A stretch of DNA of 64,000 nucleotides, taken from positions 1-64,000 of the forward strand of contig JAGAXF010000034.1 of assembly GCA_017941085.1 (NCBI GenBank). Reading direction: 5' to 3'. The notes below the pieces were generated by a model. That model made no database searches and was not told the origin of the DNA. It saw only the letters and a program-made list of their open reading frames with translations. This document shows, piece by piece, positions 42,260-51,093 of this stretch. Position 1 is the stretch's first letter, and each line of letters opens with the position of its first letter. The position numbers and the translations under genes are program-made. Source of the DNA: Bacillota bacterium (GTDB taxonomy: Bacteria > Bacillota > Clostridia > Peptostreptococcales > Anaerovoracaceae).

Positions 42260-43264
42260 TTATTTTTCCATGCCAAGGCCATAAACGTCCTTTACTCTTT
42301 GGAGAGTTTTTAAAGCAATGGCATTGGCTCTTTCTGCACCATCCTTTAAGATATCTATAAGTTCATTGGAGTTTCTTATTTCTTCATATTTGGTTTTAAT
42401 TGGAGCCAGGGCCTGGATGGTTACATCCACCAGGTCCTTTTTAAAATCCCCATAGCCTTTGCCTTCATACTGAGAAACCAAAGTGTCTATGGATTTTCCC
42501 GACAGCACGCTGTAAATATTAAGCAGATTGCTTACTCCCGGTTTGTTCTCAATGTCAAACTTTATTATTCCGTCGGAGTCGGTGGTGGACTTCATTATGG
42601 ATTTTTTGATTTTGTTTTCATCGTCCAGGAGAGAAATACGGCTGTGGATGTTTTCTGCGGACTTACTCATCTTTTGAGTTGGATCGTCCAGAGCCATAAT
42701 TCTGGCTCCTTCCTTCATAAAACGTCCCTCGGGAACCACAAAGGTTTTCTTTCTGGTATTGTTTACTCGAGTGGCAATATCTCTTGCCAATTCTATATGC
42801 TGCTTTTGATCGTTTCCTACAGGTACCACATCTGTGTCATAGAGAAGAATGTCTGCAGCCATAAGTACAGGATACATAAGAAGACCTGCAGGAGCTGATT
42901 CCTTGTTTTGGCTCTTTGATTTGAATTGAGTCATTCTAAATAGCTCTCCCGTATAGGAATTGCAGGTGAGAATCCAAGAAAGTTCAGCATGGGCAGGTAC
43001 ATCGGATTGAACAAAGACGATGGATTTTTTAGGATCTACACCTATGGCCAGGTAGAGGGATGCCACATCCAAAATATGCTTTCTAAGTTCCTTTGGATCC
43101 TGAGGAACCGTTATGGCGTGTTCATCTACTATGCAGTATATGCAGTCGTGGTCCTCCTGCAGTTCTACAAATTGCTTAAGGGCTCCCAAATAATTACCCA
43201 AATGAATATTACCTGTGGGCTGAACTCCCGAAAAAACTCTTTTCTTGCGTTGATTCTCTGACAT
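42260..43264 (-). CDS. trpS: Tryptophanyl-tRNA synthetase
   Basis: 334-residue class Ic synthetase charging tRNA-Trp. The first signature is TGNIHLGNYLGALKQF near the N-terminus (HIGH-like HLGN) and the second KMSKS (QKMSKSAENIHSRI) near residue 196. MYPVLMAADILLYDTDVVPV and VGNDQKQHIELARDIA are typical. AGGAGC precedes the ATG. A possible minus-strand -10 TATATT lies at 43311-43316; the region upstream shows no T-box features. Confidence 0.96.
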   Translation of the reverse strand: MSENQRKKRVFSGVQPTGNIHLGNYLGALKQFVELQEDHDCIYCIVDEHAITVPQDPKELRKHILDVASLYLAIGVDPKKSIVFVQSDVPAHAELSWILTCNSYTGELFRMTQFKSKSQNKESAPAGLLMYPVLMAADILLYDTDVVPVGNDQKQHIELARDIATRVNNTRKKTFVVPEGRFMKEGARIMALDDPTQKMSKSAENIHSRISLLDDENKIKKSIMKSTTDSDGIIKFDIENKPGVSNLLNIYSVLSGKSIDTLVSQYEGKGYGDFKKDLVDVTIQALAPIKTKYEEIRNSNELIDILKDGAERANAIALKTLQRVKDVYGLGMEK

Positions 43265-43419
43265 ATTTATTGCTCCTAAAACATTTATTATTCTTTATTT
43301 AAAGCCCGTTAATATAGCTGTAAGCACTTAATTAATCCATTTAATCAATACATAGGGAAAGTCTATCACTTTGTTGAGAAAAAATCAATTTTTGTTACAT
43401 TTACATATCACTAGTGGTG

Positions 43420-43425
43420 TATAAT
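43420..43425 (+). promoter_or_regulatory. Candidate -10 of the acyl-CoA synthetase gene, with adjacent palindrome
   Basis: TATAAT at 43420-43425. A TTTACA lies upstream but only 14 bp away. The near-palindrome ATCACTAGTGGT, with the perfect core CACTAGTG, sits between the two and could be an operator. Confidence 0.4.
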
Positions 43426-43459
43426 ATCATAGTAGTTATTTAGGGGAATAGGAGATGTT

Positions 43460-45220
43460 ATGACAAACGGATATAAAAAGAATTACCATCTTGAAAAGAA
43501 ATTTCATGAATTTAAAGATCTAAGAGAGATGGTGGCTTATTCAGCAGAGAAATATACGGACAAAACAGCCTTTGTTACAAAAGTGAAGACCAGATCTGCC
43601 GATGGAACCAAGGAAACCGGCTATGTGAATACCACATACAAGGATTTTCATGATCAGATAGGCTATCTTGGTACTGCTCTTTGGGAATTGGGCTATCAGG
43701 GCAAGAGAATTGGAGTCATTGGAGAAAACAGCTACAATTGGATTTTATCGTATTTTGCCACCGCCTGTGGATTGGGTGTTGTGGTGCCCTTGGACAAGCT
43801 CCTTCAAAAGGAAGAACTTCAAAGTCTAATTGAAAGAGGGGATGTAAGCGCTATTTTTTGCGATAAAAAATCCTCATCTATGTTGAAGGATATTATGGAT
43901 GAGGGGAATACTCCTCTAAAGGAAATCTTTGGTTTGGACTTTATTCCGGAAGCAGGAAAATCCCTGGCGGAGCTACTGGGTAGAGGTAAGGCTTTGGTTG
44001 AGGAAGGAAAGAGGGATTATCTGGAGGCTCCCATAGATAGGGATACTATGAATTTCCTCCTCTTCACTTCGGGAACAACCCAGGCATCAAAGGCAGTTAT
44101 GCTTTGTCATAGAAATCTTTGCAGTATAACCTATTATATGGACTGTGAAGAACTGTTCTTCCCGGATGATGTTTCCATGCTGTTCCTGCCTTTGCATCAT
44201 GTATTCGGCATGGGAGGCCTTTTGGTATTTATCACCCAGGGAATTAAAAATGTATTCTGTGATGGTCTTAAATATATAACCAACAATTTCCAGGAGTATG
44301 GAGTTTCCGTTATGATGACGGTGCCACTTCTTTTGGAGAACGTATATAAAAAGATATGGAAGGCCATTGATAAACAGGGCATGAGACCAAAGATTGAGAA
44401 GGCCATGAAAATATGCGAAACCTCTGAGAAGTTTGGCATATATTTGAGAAGGCGACTCTTTAAACCCATTATCGATCAGTTAGGGGGCAAGATGAGATTC
44501 TTTATAAATGGTGCAGCTGCCCTGGATCCGGTAGTGGCAAAGGGTCTCAATGACTTTGGTATTTTAACTGTTAGTGGATATGGTCTGACGGAAACATCTC
44601 CCACCATTTCCAGCGAAACCTATCGTTATATTAAGGCGGGTTCTGTTGGTAAGGTGATGCCCTATGTGGAAACCAGGATAGATGAACCGGATGAAAATGG
44701 TATCGGGGAGCTTTGTGCCAGAGGCGAAAACGTTATGCTGGGTTATTATAACGACCAGGAGTCCACAGATGCAGTTATTAAGGATGGCTGGTTCCATACA
44801 GGAGATTTAGCCTACTTTGATGAAGAAGGATATCTATGGATTACGGGAAGAAAGAAAAACGTAATTGTAATGAAGAATGGCAAGAACGTATTTCCGGAGG
44901 AAATAGAAACTCTGGTGAACCTGCTTCCCTATGTATCGGAGAGTATGCTCTTTTCAAGGAACAAAGCCAATGACGTGGTGCTATGGTTAAAGGTGGTATA
45001 CGATGAGGAATATCTGAAGGAGGAGAATATTACCCTGGAACAGCTTCATGACATATTCGATAAGGATTTAGAGAAGATAAACGAAACTATGCCTTCCTAC
45101 AAGATGGTGAAGAAATTCTTCATGTCCAATAGACCAACGGTAAAAACCACCACCATGAAAACAAAGCGAAATGACGAGATGAAGAAGATTCAGGAAGAGT
45201 TGGATGAAAGAGGGTTATAA
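43460..45220 (+). CDS. Long-chain acyl-CoA synthetase-like AMP-binding protein
   Basis: 586-residue adenylate-forming enzyme. The ATP loop reads LLFTSGTTQASKAVMLCHRN, where the usual TSGTTGxPKG has Gln and Ser replacements. SGYGLTETSPTISSE, the GWFHTGDLAYFDEEGYLWIT/GRKKNVIVMKNGKNVFPEEI hinge region, and a C-terminal lysine-rich TTTMKTKRNDEM (place of the catalytic Lys) match the long-chain fatty acyl-CoA ligase group. It would activate exogenous fatty acids for lipid synthesis or beta-oxidation. GGAGATG precedes the ATG. It is monocistronic with a strong terminator. Confidence 0.88.
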   Translation: MTNGYKKNYHLEKKFHEFKDLREMVAYSAEKYTDKTAFVTKVKTRSADGTKETGYVNTTYKDFHDQIGYLGTALWELGYQGKRIGVIGENSYNWILSYFATACGLGVVVPLDKLLQKEELQSLIERGDVSAIFCDKKSSSMLKDIMDEGNTPLKEIFGLDFIPEAGKSLAELLGRGKALVEEGKRDYLEAPIDRDTMNFLLFTSGTTQASKAVMLCHRNLCSITYYMDCEELFFPDDVSMLFLPLHHVFGMGGLLVFITQGIKNVFCDGLKYITNNFQEYGVSVMMTVPLLLENVYKKIWKAIDKQGMRPKIEKAMKICETSEKFGIYLRRRLFKPIIDQLGGKMRFFINGAAALDPVVAKGLNDFGILTVSGYGLTETSPTISSETYRYIKAGSVGKVMPYVETRIDEPDENGIGELCARGENVMLGYYNDQESTDAVIKDGWFHTGDLAYFDEEGYLWITGRKKNVIVMKNGKNVFPEEIETLVNLLPYVSESMLFSRNKANDVVLWLKVVYDEEYLKEENITLEQLHDIFDKDLEKINETMPSYKMVKKFFMSNRPTVKTTTMKTKRNDEMKKIQEELDERGL

Positions 45221-45277
45221 ATCCTTGGATACCGAGAGTAAATAGTTTAGTATTTATAAACAGCTAAAGAGAATGGG

Positions 45278-45310
45278 GAGACCTTGATAAATGTGCAAGG
45301 TCTCTTTTTT
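45278..45310 (+). terminator. Rho-independent terminator after the acyl-CoA synthetase gene
   Basis: Perfect 9-bp stem GAGACCTTG/CAAGGTCTC with a 9-nt loop, then T6. Confidence 0.9.
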
Positions 45311-45359
45311 ATTGAAATTTCATAACTTTTATGGGGAGTAAAAAACACTAAAATATGGC

Positions 45360-45388
45360 TTTACAGTCTTTGGGGAAGTAAATAATAT
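45360..45388 (+). promoter_or_regulatory. Promoter of the Tad pilus operon
   Basis: TTTACA (45360-45365), a 17 bp spacer, TAATAT (45383-45388). The direct repeats TGGGGAGTAAA (from 45332) and TGGGGAAGTAAA (from 45371) flank the -35 and might be regulatory. Confidence 0.65.
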
Positions 45389-45410
45389 CTCCCTAACAAA
45401 GAGGTGAATC

Positions 45411-46484
45411 ATGAGAAAAATAAAGTGTATATGCATGCTTGATGACAAAAATTATAACGAGGCTTTGAAACATAATCTCCTTTATTCAGGTTTTTTCACA
45501 GTAATAGATGATGCCTTTGCACAAGATGAATACTATTCAGAACCGGAACTTATTTATTTTGTGGATAGATATGATGGAAAAAGACAGCCTAAGTCCTTTG
45601 TGGTGGAACTAATGGACTGGAACGAGGTAAGGGGAAGTCATCAGAGCGAAGAAAAGATTTTTAAGAAATACAAAAATAAGGTCCTAACCCTTTTTAAATA
45701 TATTTGTTTTTCCCGGCTGCTGCTGGAAGTTTTTTCTAACCTTGAATTTAAGACGGAAGGAGATCTTCCGGGGCAGCTGGGAGGAACGAAGCCCATAATG
45801 CGTATCTCAGTGGTAGGTACCGCCGGCGGCATAGGTACAACGGAAATAGCCCGAGCCTGCGGAACGATTCTTTTTAGAAATGGATACAAGCCTCTCTGTT
45901 TGGACCTTTCCCCTATTAGTTTTCCCGGAGCAAGGGCGGAGGATATGGAAAACGTTGATATTACGGGAATGATGTACAACCTGAAGCGAAGAAAACCAAC
46001 GGAAATATCCATATATACCAATGAGATAAATGGAGCTCAGTGGCTTAGAAGAGGGATAATTAACAAGTATATAGAGTATTTTGATGTTCAGTCCCTTGAA
46101 CGGTTGGGGTTAATTGCAAAGGAAGAAGGATATGAAATACTTCTTTTAGATTTGGGAACTCAACTTCAAGAGAATACAAGAGAAATAATTAAGAAGTCCG
46201 ATGTTGCCATATTTGTTTTTCCTCTTATTGAGGAATGGATAAGGGAGGACATGCATGGCTTGGAGGAAATACTTGATATGGGACCCGGAAAGAGCTTTGC
46301 CATAATAAACGACTACAAGGGTAAGGCTAGGGATGAATTGCTGGATGACTTGGAGAGAAAGGACTCCATTGACCTGATTATTCCATGGTGTGGAGAACTA
46401 ACGGAAAGAAGCGTGGATCTGGAATTCGGAAATGAAATCAGATACTTGGTAAATAAGATAACCGATGGTACATATGGACAATAG
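45411..46484 (+). CDS. tadZ: TadZ/CpaE-like ParA-type ATPase of the Tad pilus
   Basis: 357 residues. The N-terminal 130 residues are a receiver-like or unknown region; from about 130 a SIMIBI ATPase fold follows (VVGTAGGIGTTEIARACGTI). The deviant Walker A lacks the signature first Lys and the P-loop Lys (AGGIGTT instead of KGGxGKT), so ATP binding may be weak or lost, as reported for some TadZ. GYEILLLDLGTQLQENT is the Walker B-like region. TadZ positions the pilus machine in the cell. GAGGTG precedes the ATG. First gene of the Tad operon. Confidence 0.82.
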   Translation: MRKIKCICMLDDKNYNEALKHNLLYSGFFTVIDDAFAQDEYYSEPELIYFVDRYDGKRQPKSFVVELMDWNEVRGSHQSEEKIFKKYKNKVLTLFKYICFSRLLLEVFSNLEFKTEGDLPGQLGGTKPIMRISVVGTAGGIGTTEIARACGTILFRNGYKPLCLDLSPISFPGARAEDMENVDITGMMYNLKRRKPTEISIYTNEINGAQWLRRGIINKYIEYFDVQSLERLGLIAKEEGYEILLLDLGTQLQENTREIIKKSDVAIFVFPLIEEWIREDMHGLEEILDMGPGKSFAIINDYKGKARDELLDDLERKDSIDLIIPWCGELTERSVDLEFGNEIRYLVNKITDGTYGQ

Positions 46485-47673
46485 ACGAGAAATAACAACA
46501 AAAATAATGGAAGCCGCCACCGAGAGCATAGTTATGGGAGATGTGGCAGAAGATAGAGATGCCATGAGCATTATTGAGCAGGAAGCCTTTAAGTATAAAA
46601 ACATGCTTAAGGTGGATGATCTAATCTGGGTGGTGGATAGAGTTTATGGAAAGTTAAGAGGTCAATTGGGCCCTATATCATATTTGCTGGAGGACAATGA
46701 AATAAGCGAAATAATGGTAAATGGGTATGACCGTATTTTTGTGGAAAGGAATGGACGTATAGAAAGGGTTAAGGATAGCTTTGATTCATGGGAAGAGTTG
46801 GAACAGGTGATTCGCAGAATTGCCGCTTCCGTAAGAAAGGAGATTAATGAAATGTCTCCAATTTTGGATGCCAGGCTAAAGGATGGATCAAGGGTAAATG
46901 CCATATTAAAAAACGTTGCCCTGGATGGTCCCAGCTTAACTATAAGGAAGTTCCGACACAAGAAGATAACCCTGGAGGAAATGGTTGAAAGGGGAGGACT
47001 AACTGAAGAAGCAAAAGAAACCCTGAGAAAGTTTGTGATTTCAGGATACAACATCTTCGTTTCCGGCGGTACATCCACCGGTAAGACCACCTTTCTAAAT
47101 GCTCTTTCGGATTTCATTCCGGAGGGTGAAAGGGTGGTGACCATTGAAGATTCTGCAGAGCTTAAGATGGAGGGAATAAAAAATCTTGTAAGACTGGAAT
47201 GTAGAAATGCCAATGTGCTTAAACAGGGGGCCATTACCATGGAAATGCTGATAAGAACCAGCCTTCGCATGCGCCCCGATAGAATTGTGGTTGGAGAGGT
47301 GCGAGGAAGAGAGGTGGCGGATATGCTTCAGGCCTTAAACACAGGCCACAGTGGCATGTCCACCGGCCACGGTAATTCCATAAGGGGTATGCTAAGACGA
47401 TTGGAGGCCATGTACATATCCGGAAGGGATATGCCCCTAGATGCTGTAAGAGCTCAGATAGTAGAGGGAGTGGACGTTATGATACAACTGGCCCGACTGG
47501 AAGATGGAAGCAGGCGAGTTTTAGAAATCTGCGAGGTTAACGGGTTTAGGGATGGAGAGTATGTGATTAATAATCTATATGCCGTGGACAGTAATTTAAA
47601 TCTTGTGAAACGACATTCTCCAGTTAATACAAGAAAAATGATGCTATCGGGAGTTTTGAATGAGGAATTATAA
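46474..47673 (+). CDS. tadA: TadA/CpaF secretion ATPase
   Basis: 399-residue hexameric motor ATPase for Flp pilus assembly, VirB11/CpaF class. The N-terminal domain has LGPISYLLEDNEISEIMVNG typical of CpaF; Walker A GGTSTGKTTF is near residue 197, the Asp-box VVTIEDSAELKM and Walker B-like RPDRIVVGEVRGRE follow, and the His box GHSGMSTGHGNS is present. The gene overlaps tadZ by 11 nt; an ATG at 46465 in frame is an alternative start. No strong ribosome binding site, so coupled translation is likely. Confidence 0.93.
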   Translation: MDNRREITTKIMEAATESIVMGDVAEDRDAMSIIEQEAFKYKNMLKVDDLIWVVDRVYGKLRGQLGPISYLLEDNEISEIMVNGYDRIFVERNGRIERVKDSFDSWEELEQVIRRIAASVRKEINEMSPILDARLKDGSRVNAILKNVALDGPSLTIRKFRHKKITLEEMVERGGLTEEAKETLRKFVISGYNIFVSGGTSTGKTTFLNALSDFIPEGERVVTIEDSAELKMEGIKNLVRLECRNANVLKQGAITMEMLIRTSLRMRPDRIVVGEVRGREVADMLQALNTGHSGMSTGHGNSIRGMLRRLEAMYISGRDMPLDAVRAQIVEGVDVMIQLARLEDGSRRVLEICEVNGFRDGEYVINNLYAVDSNLNLVKRHSPVNTRKMMLSGVLNEEL

Positions 47674-48403
47674 AAAATACTCCCTGGATTTAAGGGAGAT
47701 GATTATTCTGGGGGCGGCTTCATTAATTGTTTCTCTCTTATGCGGTTGGCTTTTTTATAATACCTTTCTTGGGATTGTAGCAACACCGGTGATATTAGTA
47801 CTTGTGAAAACACCGTTGGAAGAATACCTAATGGAGAGAAGAGTGCGAAATTTAAGGAATCAATTTAGAGATGTTCTATATAGCTTTTCTTCCTCCTTTG
47901 CTGCAGGAGCCCATATGGAAGAAGCTATGGAAATAGCTGTGGTACATATCAACGATATTTATGGAAGAGAGTCGGATATGTCAAAGGAGCTTATGTTCAT
48001 GATTAAAAAAATGAAAGATACTGCAGGAAGCGATACGGAATTATGGATGAATCTGGCGGAGAGAAGTGGAGTTGAGGATATTGAAGACTTTGCTTCGGTG
48101 TTTGCTGCCTGCCGCGATGCAGGGGGAAATCTGGTGCAAGCAGTAGATAGGGCAGCGGCTTTAATTGTTGAAAAGATAAATATTGAAAATGAACTTAGGA
48201 CCCTGTTTTCCCAGAAGAAAACAGAGGGAAGAATGGTGGGAATAATGCCTGTGGCCATGATTCTTTTTTTAAGAATATCTTCTCCTTCTTATTTGGATCT
48301 TATGTATGAAAGTGCTTTAGGAAGAATACTTATGACGGGAGCAGCAACGGCTATGATTTACTCCATATATTTAACAGAGAAGATAACCAAGGTCTGTATC
48401 TAA
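47660..48403 (+). CDS. tadB: TadB-like type II secretion F-domain protein
   Basis: 247-residue inner-membrane platform protein. Two N-terminal helices, then the T2SF cytoplasmic helical domain (FRDVLYSFSSSFAAGAHMEE, AACRDAGGNLVQAVDRAA), then two C-terminal helices. It overlaps tadA by 14 nt. With the next protein it forms the membrane platform on which TadA acts. Confidence 0.85.
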   Translation: MRNYKKYSLDLREMIILGAASLIVSLLCGWLFYNTFLGIVATPVILVLVKTPLEEYLMERRVRNLRNQFRDVLYSFSSSFAAGAHMEEAMEIAVVHINDIYGRESDMSKELMFMIKKMKDTAGSDTELWMNLAERSGVEDIEDFASVFAACRDAGGNLVQAVDRAAALIVEKINIENELRTLFSQKKTEGRMVGIMPVAMILFLRISSPSYLDLMYESALGRILMTGAATAMIYSIYLTEKITKVCI

Positions 48404-48419
48404 AGTTAGGACATAAGTC

Positions 48420-49379
48420 ATGAGAGATTTCATTGAGTTTTGCAAAGGTAAAAAACTTGTGCTGGTAATTATCCTTTTGGTTGCCTTATCTTCTATGATC
48501 CCATTGTACATAAGTACCAAGAGTATGGATGAAGCCTTTCTATTGGAAGGAGAGAAGATTGTGGGAGTCCAAGGGGAAGCAGCAGAAAAGGGCATATCTA
48601 TTTCCGTGGAGGCCATAAGTGGCGAGGCTTCTGTGGAGAGAGATGTGGTCCTTAAAAAAGCGTCAAAGGGCGGAGAGGCGACTGTAACAAAATATGAATT
48701 AAGTCCGGAGGATATGATGGAAACTGAAATATCTAAATTGACTCGGACTATAAACCAAAGTCAAGGGGATGTATTAATCCTCCCCCAACAGTTAGGAGAT
48801 GATATGACCCTTAGTTGGAAGAGGAACGACAATAGAATGACTTGGCTTTTACCCATGATCTTTCCGCCTTTGATTTTGATTTTCATGTATAGAGGGGAAC
48901 GGGATGAAATAAAACAGAAGGACAGAAGAGAAGCAGAGTACATTGTTTCTGAACTTCCTTCCTTTAACAATAAACTGGTTTTGCTTCTGGGCAGCGGTCT
49001 TGTATATGAAGAGTCCCTTAGGAGAATTGCAGCAAGCGTAGTAGAAGGGGAGTCCTATGTATTGCCCCAAAAGATAAAAGAGGTTGTAAAAGAAGCAGAA
49101 AATACAAACAAAGATGCCACAAAGATATTAAATGAATATGCAAGGCAGAAAAAGATATCCGAGCTTAAAAGGGTTACCACCATTATTATGGACAATCAGA
49201 AAATGGGAACAGACCTTAGATCGAAGCTGGTTCTTGAGGGAGAGCTGTTATGGGACAAAAGAAAGAAAAGAGCAGAGGAACTGGGAAAAATTGCAGAGAG
49301 CAAGCTTACCTTGCCTCTGGGAATTATGCTGATTTCTCTACTGGTGGTTACGGCAGGTCCTGCAATGATGCAGATGTAA
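48420..49379 (+). CDS. tadC: TadC-like platform protein with an extracytoplasmic insertion
   Basis: 319 residues. Helix 1 (about 11-30) is followed by a soluble segment of about 110 residues (33-140) rich in Glu, Lys and Ser (EISKLTRTINQSQGDVLILP), then helix 2, the cytoplasmic T2SF-like domain (LLLGSGLVYEESLRRIA, NQKMGTDLRSKLVLEGELLW) and a C-terminal helix. Known TadC proteins lack so large an insertion between the first helices, and here it should face outward. It follows TadB by 16 nt. The assignment rests on order and the T2SF region. Confidence 0.8.
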   Translation: MRDFIEFCKGKKLVLVIILLVALSSMIPLYISTKSMDEAFLLEGEKIVGVQGEAAEKGISISVEAISGEASVERDVVLKKASKGGEATVTKYELSPEDMMETEISKLTRTINQSQGDVLILPQQLGDDMTLSWKRNDNRMTWLLPMIFPPLILIFMYRGERDEIKQKDRREAEYIVSELPSFNNKLVLLLGSGLVYEESLRRIAASVVEGESYVLPQKIKEVVKEAENTNKDATKILNEYARQKKISELKRVTTIIMDNQKMGTDLRSKLVLEGELLWDKRKKRAEELGKIAESKLTLPLGIMLISLLVVTAGPAMMQM

Positions 49380-49409
49380 ATAAATATAGCGAGAAAGGAG
49401 AAACAAACT

Positions 49410-49544
49410 ATGTTAAAAAACAAAAAAGGAATGGAAATGGTACAGGTGGCTATTCTCATAGCATTGGCAATTACTCTGGGGTTAATTTTCAGAACTCAGA
49501 TAACTCAGTTTGTAAACACAGTTTTTTCCGACTTGAATGCTTAG
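49410..49544 (+). CDS. flp: Flp-type (type IVb) pilin, 44 residues
   Basis: A short frame with a good ribosome binding site (GAAAGGAG at 49393-49400, 9 nt gap) and ATG at 49410. The protein has a basic leader MLKNKKG, then a long hydrophobic helix (MVQVAILIALAITLGLIF) and a short polar end (FVNTVFSDLNA), the layout and size of Flp pilins. Cleavage after the Gly of KKG would give a mature pilin of 37 residues starting MEMVQVA; the expected Glu is at +2 rather than +5. Position between tadC and the TadE-like genes fits. It is likely the main pilus subunit. Confidence 0.82.
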   Translation: MLKNKKGMEMVQVAILIALAITLGLIFRTQITQFVNTVFSDLNA

Positions 49545-49564
49545 GAAATAAGCATGGAAACCAG

Positions 49565-49858
49565 GTGGTTGAGGCAGCTATAGTGCTACCTGTTTTTATC
49601 CTAATCCTAGCTACCCTTATTGGAATATCCGTTTTTCATTTTACTTCTTTCAAGAAGGAATGTGAGGTTCAGCGACAGGTGGTGGATACAATACAAGAAA
49701 GTAATTCCATTTTTAAAAGAGTTGGTGAAACCAGTATAGTTTCCAAAGCAACAGTAGGATTCAAAGTTGAAACTCTTTCCAGATCCTATGAACCCTATGG
49801 ATATGTTATTGATGAGGCGGCTATGATCAGGGGCGGAGAATTAATGGGGGTTTTATGA
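49565..49858 (+). CDS. tadE: TadE-like pseudopilin, start unresolved
   Basis: The reading frame carries a clear TadE-type N-terminus: KHG followed by NQVVEAAIVLPVFILI, a prepilin-peptidase site with Gly at -1 and Glu at +5, one membrane helix and a periplasm-like C-terminal region of about 70 residues. But no ATG, GTG or TTG lies in frame between the tadC-overlapping region and this site; the first is GTG 49565, which falls inside the mature sequence. The frame is open upstream through the whole flp gene, in the -1 frame relative to it. Either GTG 49565 is used, giving 97 residues without leader, or a frameshift or sequence error joins it to flp. Its stop overlaps the next gene (ATGA). Confidence 0.6.
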   Translation: MVEAAIVLPVFILILATLIGISVFHFTSFKKECEVQRQVVDTIQESNSIFKRVGETSIVSKATVGFKVETLSRSYEPYGYVIDEAAMIRGGELMGVL

Positions 49859-51093
49859 GTTCCCAAAGAAAAATATTGAATAAAAAAGGCTCCATGACAA
49901 TCTATGTGCTTCTTTTTGCAACTTCGCTAATATCTCTTGTTACGTTGTTTATTGGAGCAGCAAAAAGTGAGCTGGTAAGATCCGGTGCCTATGAGCTGGG
50001 GAACCTTTGGGCAGATTCTGTTTTGGCTGAGTACGATATACCTCTCTATCAGGAATATGGATTATTTGGTTACTATGGCAATGAAGCTTTGGTGGAAGAC
50101 AAGCTTATGTTCTATTGCGACTATACCTTTGGTGATAAGGGCTATGCCAGATGCAATGTGGAAGATGTTAATATATATGATTATTCGCTGGCTAAACCGG
50201 ATATTATTCTTGAACAAATAAGGATAGCGGCCGGTGAAGAGCTGGTATCGGAACTTGTGGCTGCTAAGGATAAGACTCCCATAAGATATGATGATGGATC
50301 CGGGAAATCCGGTACACCAAGAGTAATATCAAATCAATCCACACTAAGGTCTTTGCCATCTTACGGGCGAACAGACACCGGTCTTTTAGACAGGGCCCAG
50401 GAGCTTATTAAGTCTTTTACATCCATAAAAGACATAGTGAAGAAGGGCACAGATGAATATCTTATTAATCAATACATTCAGAAGAAGTTTAGAAATACGT
50501 ATTATTTAGCAGAAGATCACAAGGGGTATTTTTTTAGTGAGCAGGAATATATTATTTCCGGCAAAGCTTCAGATGAACAAAACCGTAAGTCCATAAGAAA
50601 CCGTATTATTGCCATGAGAGAGGTTATGAACGGCCTGTATATAGAGAGCAATTATGAGATGAAGGAAAAAATTCTGGCGGCGGCAGCGGTTCTTAGTGCC
50701 GGTTATGCACCGGAGGAGGTGGCTCTGGTAATTGCCGGAGCTTGGGCTTTGGCGGAAAGTGTAAACGATTATGAATTACTTATAAGAGGTAAGCCTGTTC
50801 CTGTTTTAAAAACTGAAGAGAGCTGGGCTGTCAGTTTAGACAATGTGATAAACAATAAGGAGTCGGGATGCATCGATACGGGAAACACAGAAGGAGATGA
50901 CTATAACGATTACATAGTTTATTTGCTTTGTTTATTGGATGATAATACAAAGCTCCTTAGAATTATGGACTTGATTCAAATCAATATGAGATACAACTAT
51001 CGTAGTGACTTTCTTTTATCGGAACACTATTCAGGCCTTGAATATTCCTTAAAGGCCAATGGAGAATTGTATGAATTCAAAGAAAAGTACTAA
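49855..51093 (+). CDS. DUF5702-like pilin-associated protein
   Basis: 412 residues. It begins with a prepilin-like leader (RKILNKKG, then SMTIYVLLFATSLISLVTLF) and one membrane helix, followed by a large soluble region that should be exported. LGNLWADSVLAEYDIPLYQE YGLFGYYG-type sequence marks the DUF5702 family, found in Tad loci of Clostridia. AWALAESVNDYELLIRGKPVP is another conserved patch. The Glu at +5 of pilins is missing (SMTIY), so it may not be processed like a pilin. Likely a minor pilus or tip component; inference. Starts in ATGA overlap with the TadE-like frame. Confidence 0.75.
   Translation: MSSQRKILNKKGSMTIYVLLFATSLISLVTLFIGAAKSELVRSGAYELGNLWADSVLAEYDIPLYQEYGLFGYYGNEALVEDKLMFYCDYTFGDKGYARCNVEDVNIYDYSLAKPDIILEQIRIAAGEELVSELVAAKDKTPIRYDDGSGKSGTPRVISNQSTLRSLPSYGRTDTGLLDRAQELIKSFTSIKDIVKKGTDEYLINQYIQKKFRNTYYLAEDHKGYFFSEQEYIISGKASDEQNRKSIRNRIIAMREVMNGLYIESNYEMKEKILAAAAVLSAGYAPEEVALVIAGAWALAESVNDYELLIRGKPVPVLKTEESWAVSLDNVINNKESGCIDTGNTEGDDYNDYIVYLLCLLDDNTKLLRIMDLIQINMRYNYRSDFLLSEHYSGLEYSLKANGELYEFKEKY

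Noticed and set aside
43265-43459. T-box or trp-related leader upstream of trpS
   Set aside because: No T-box sequence on the minus strand; the region is A/T-rich with only candidate promoter elements.
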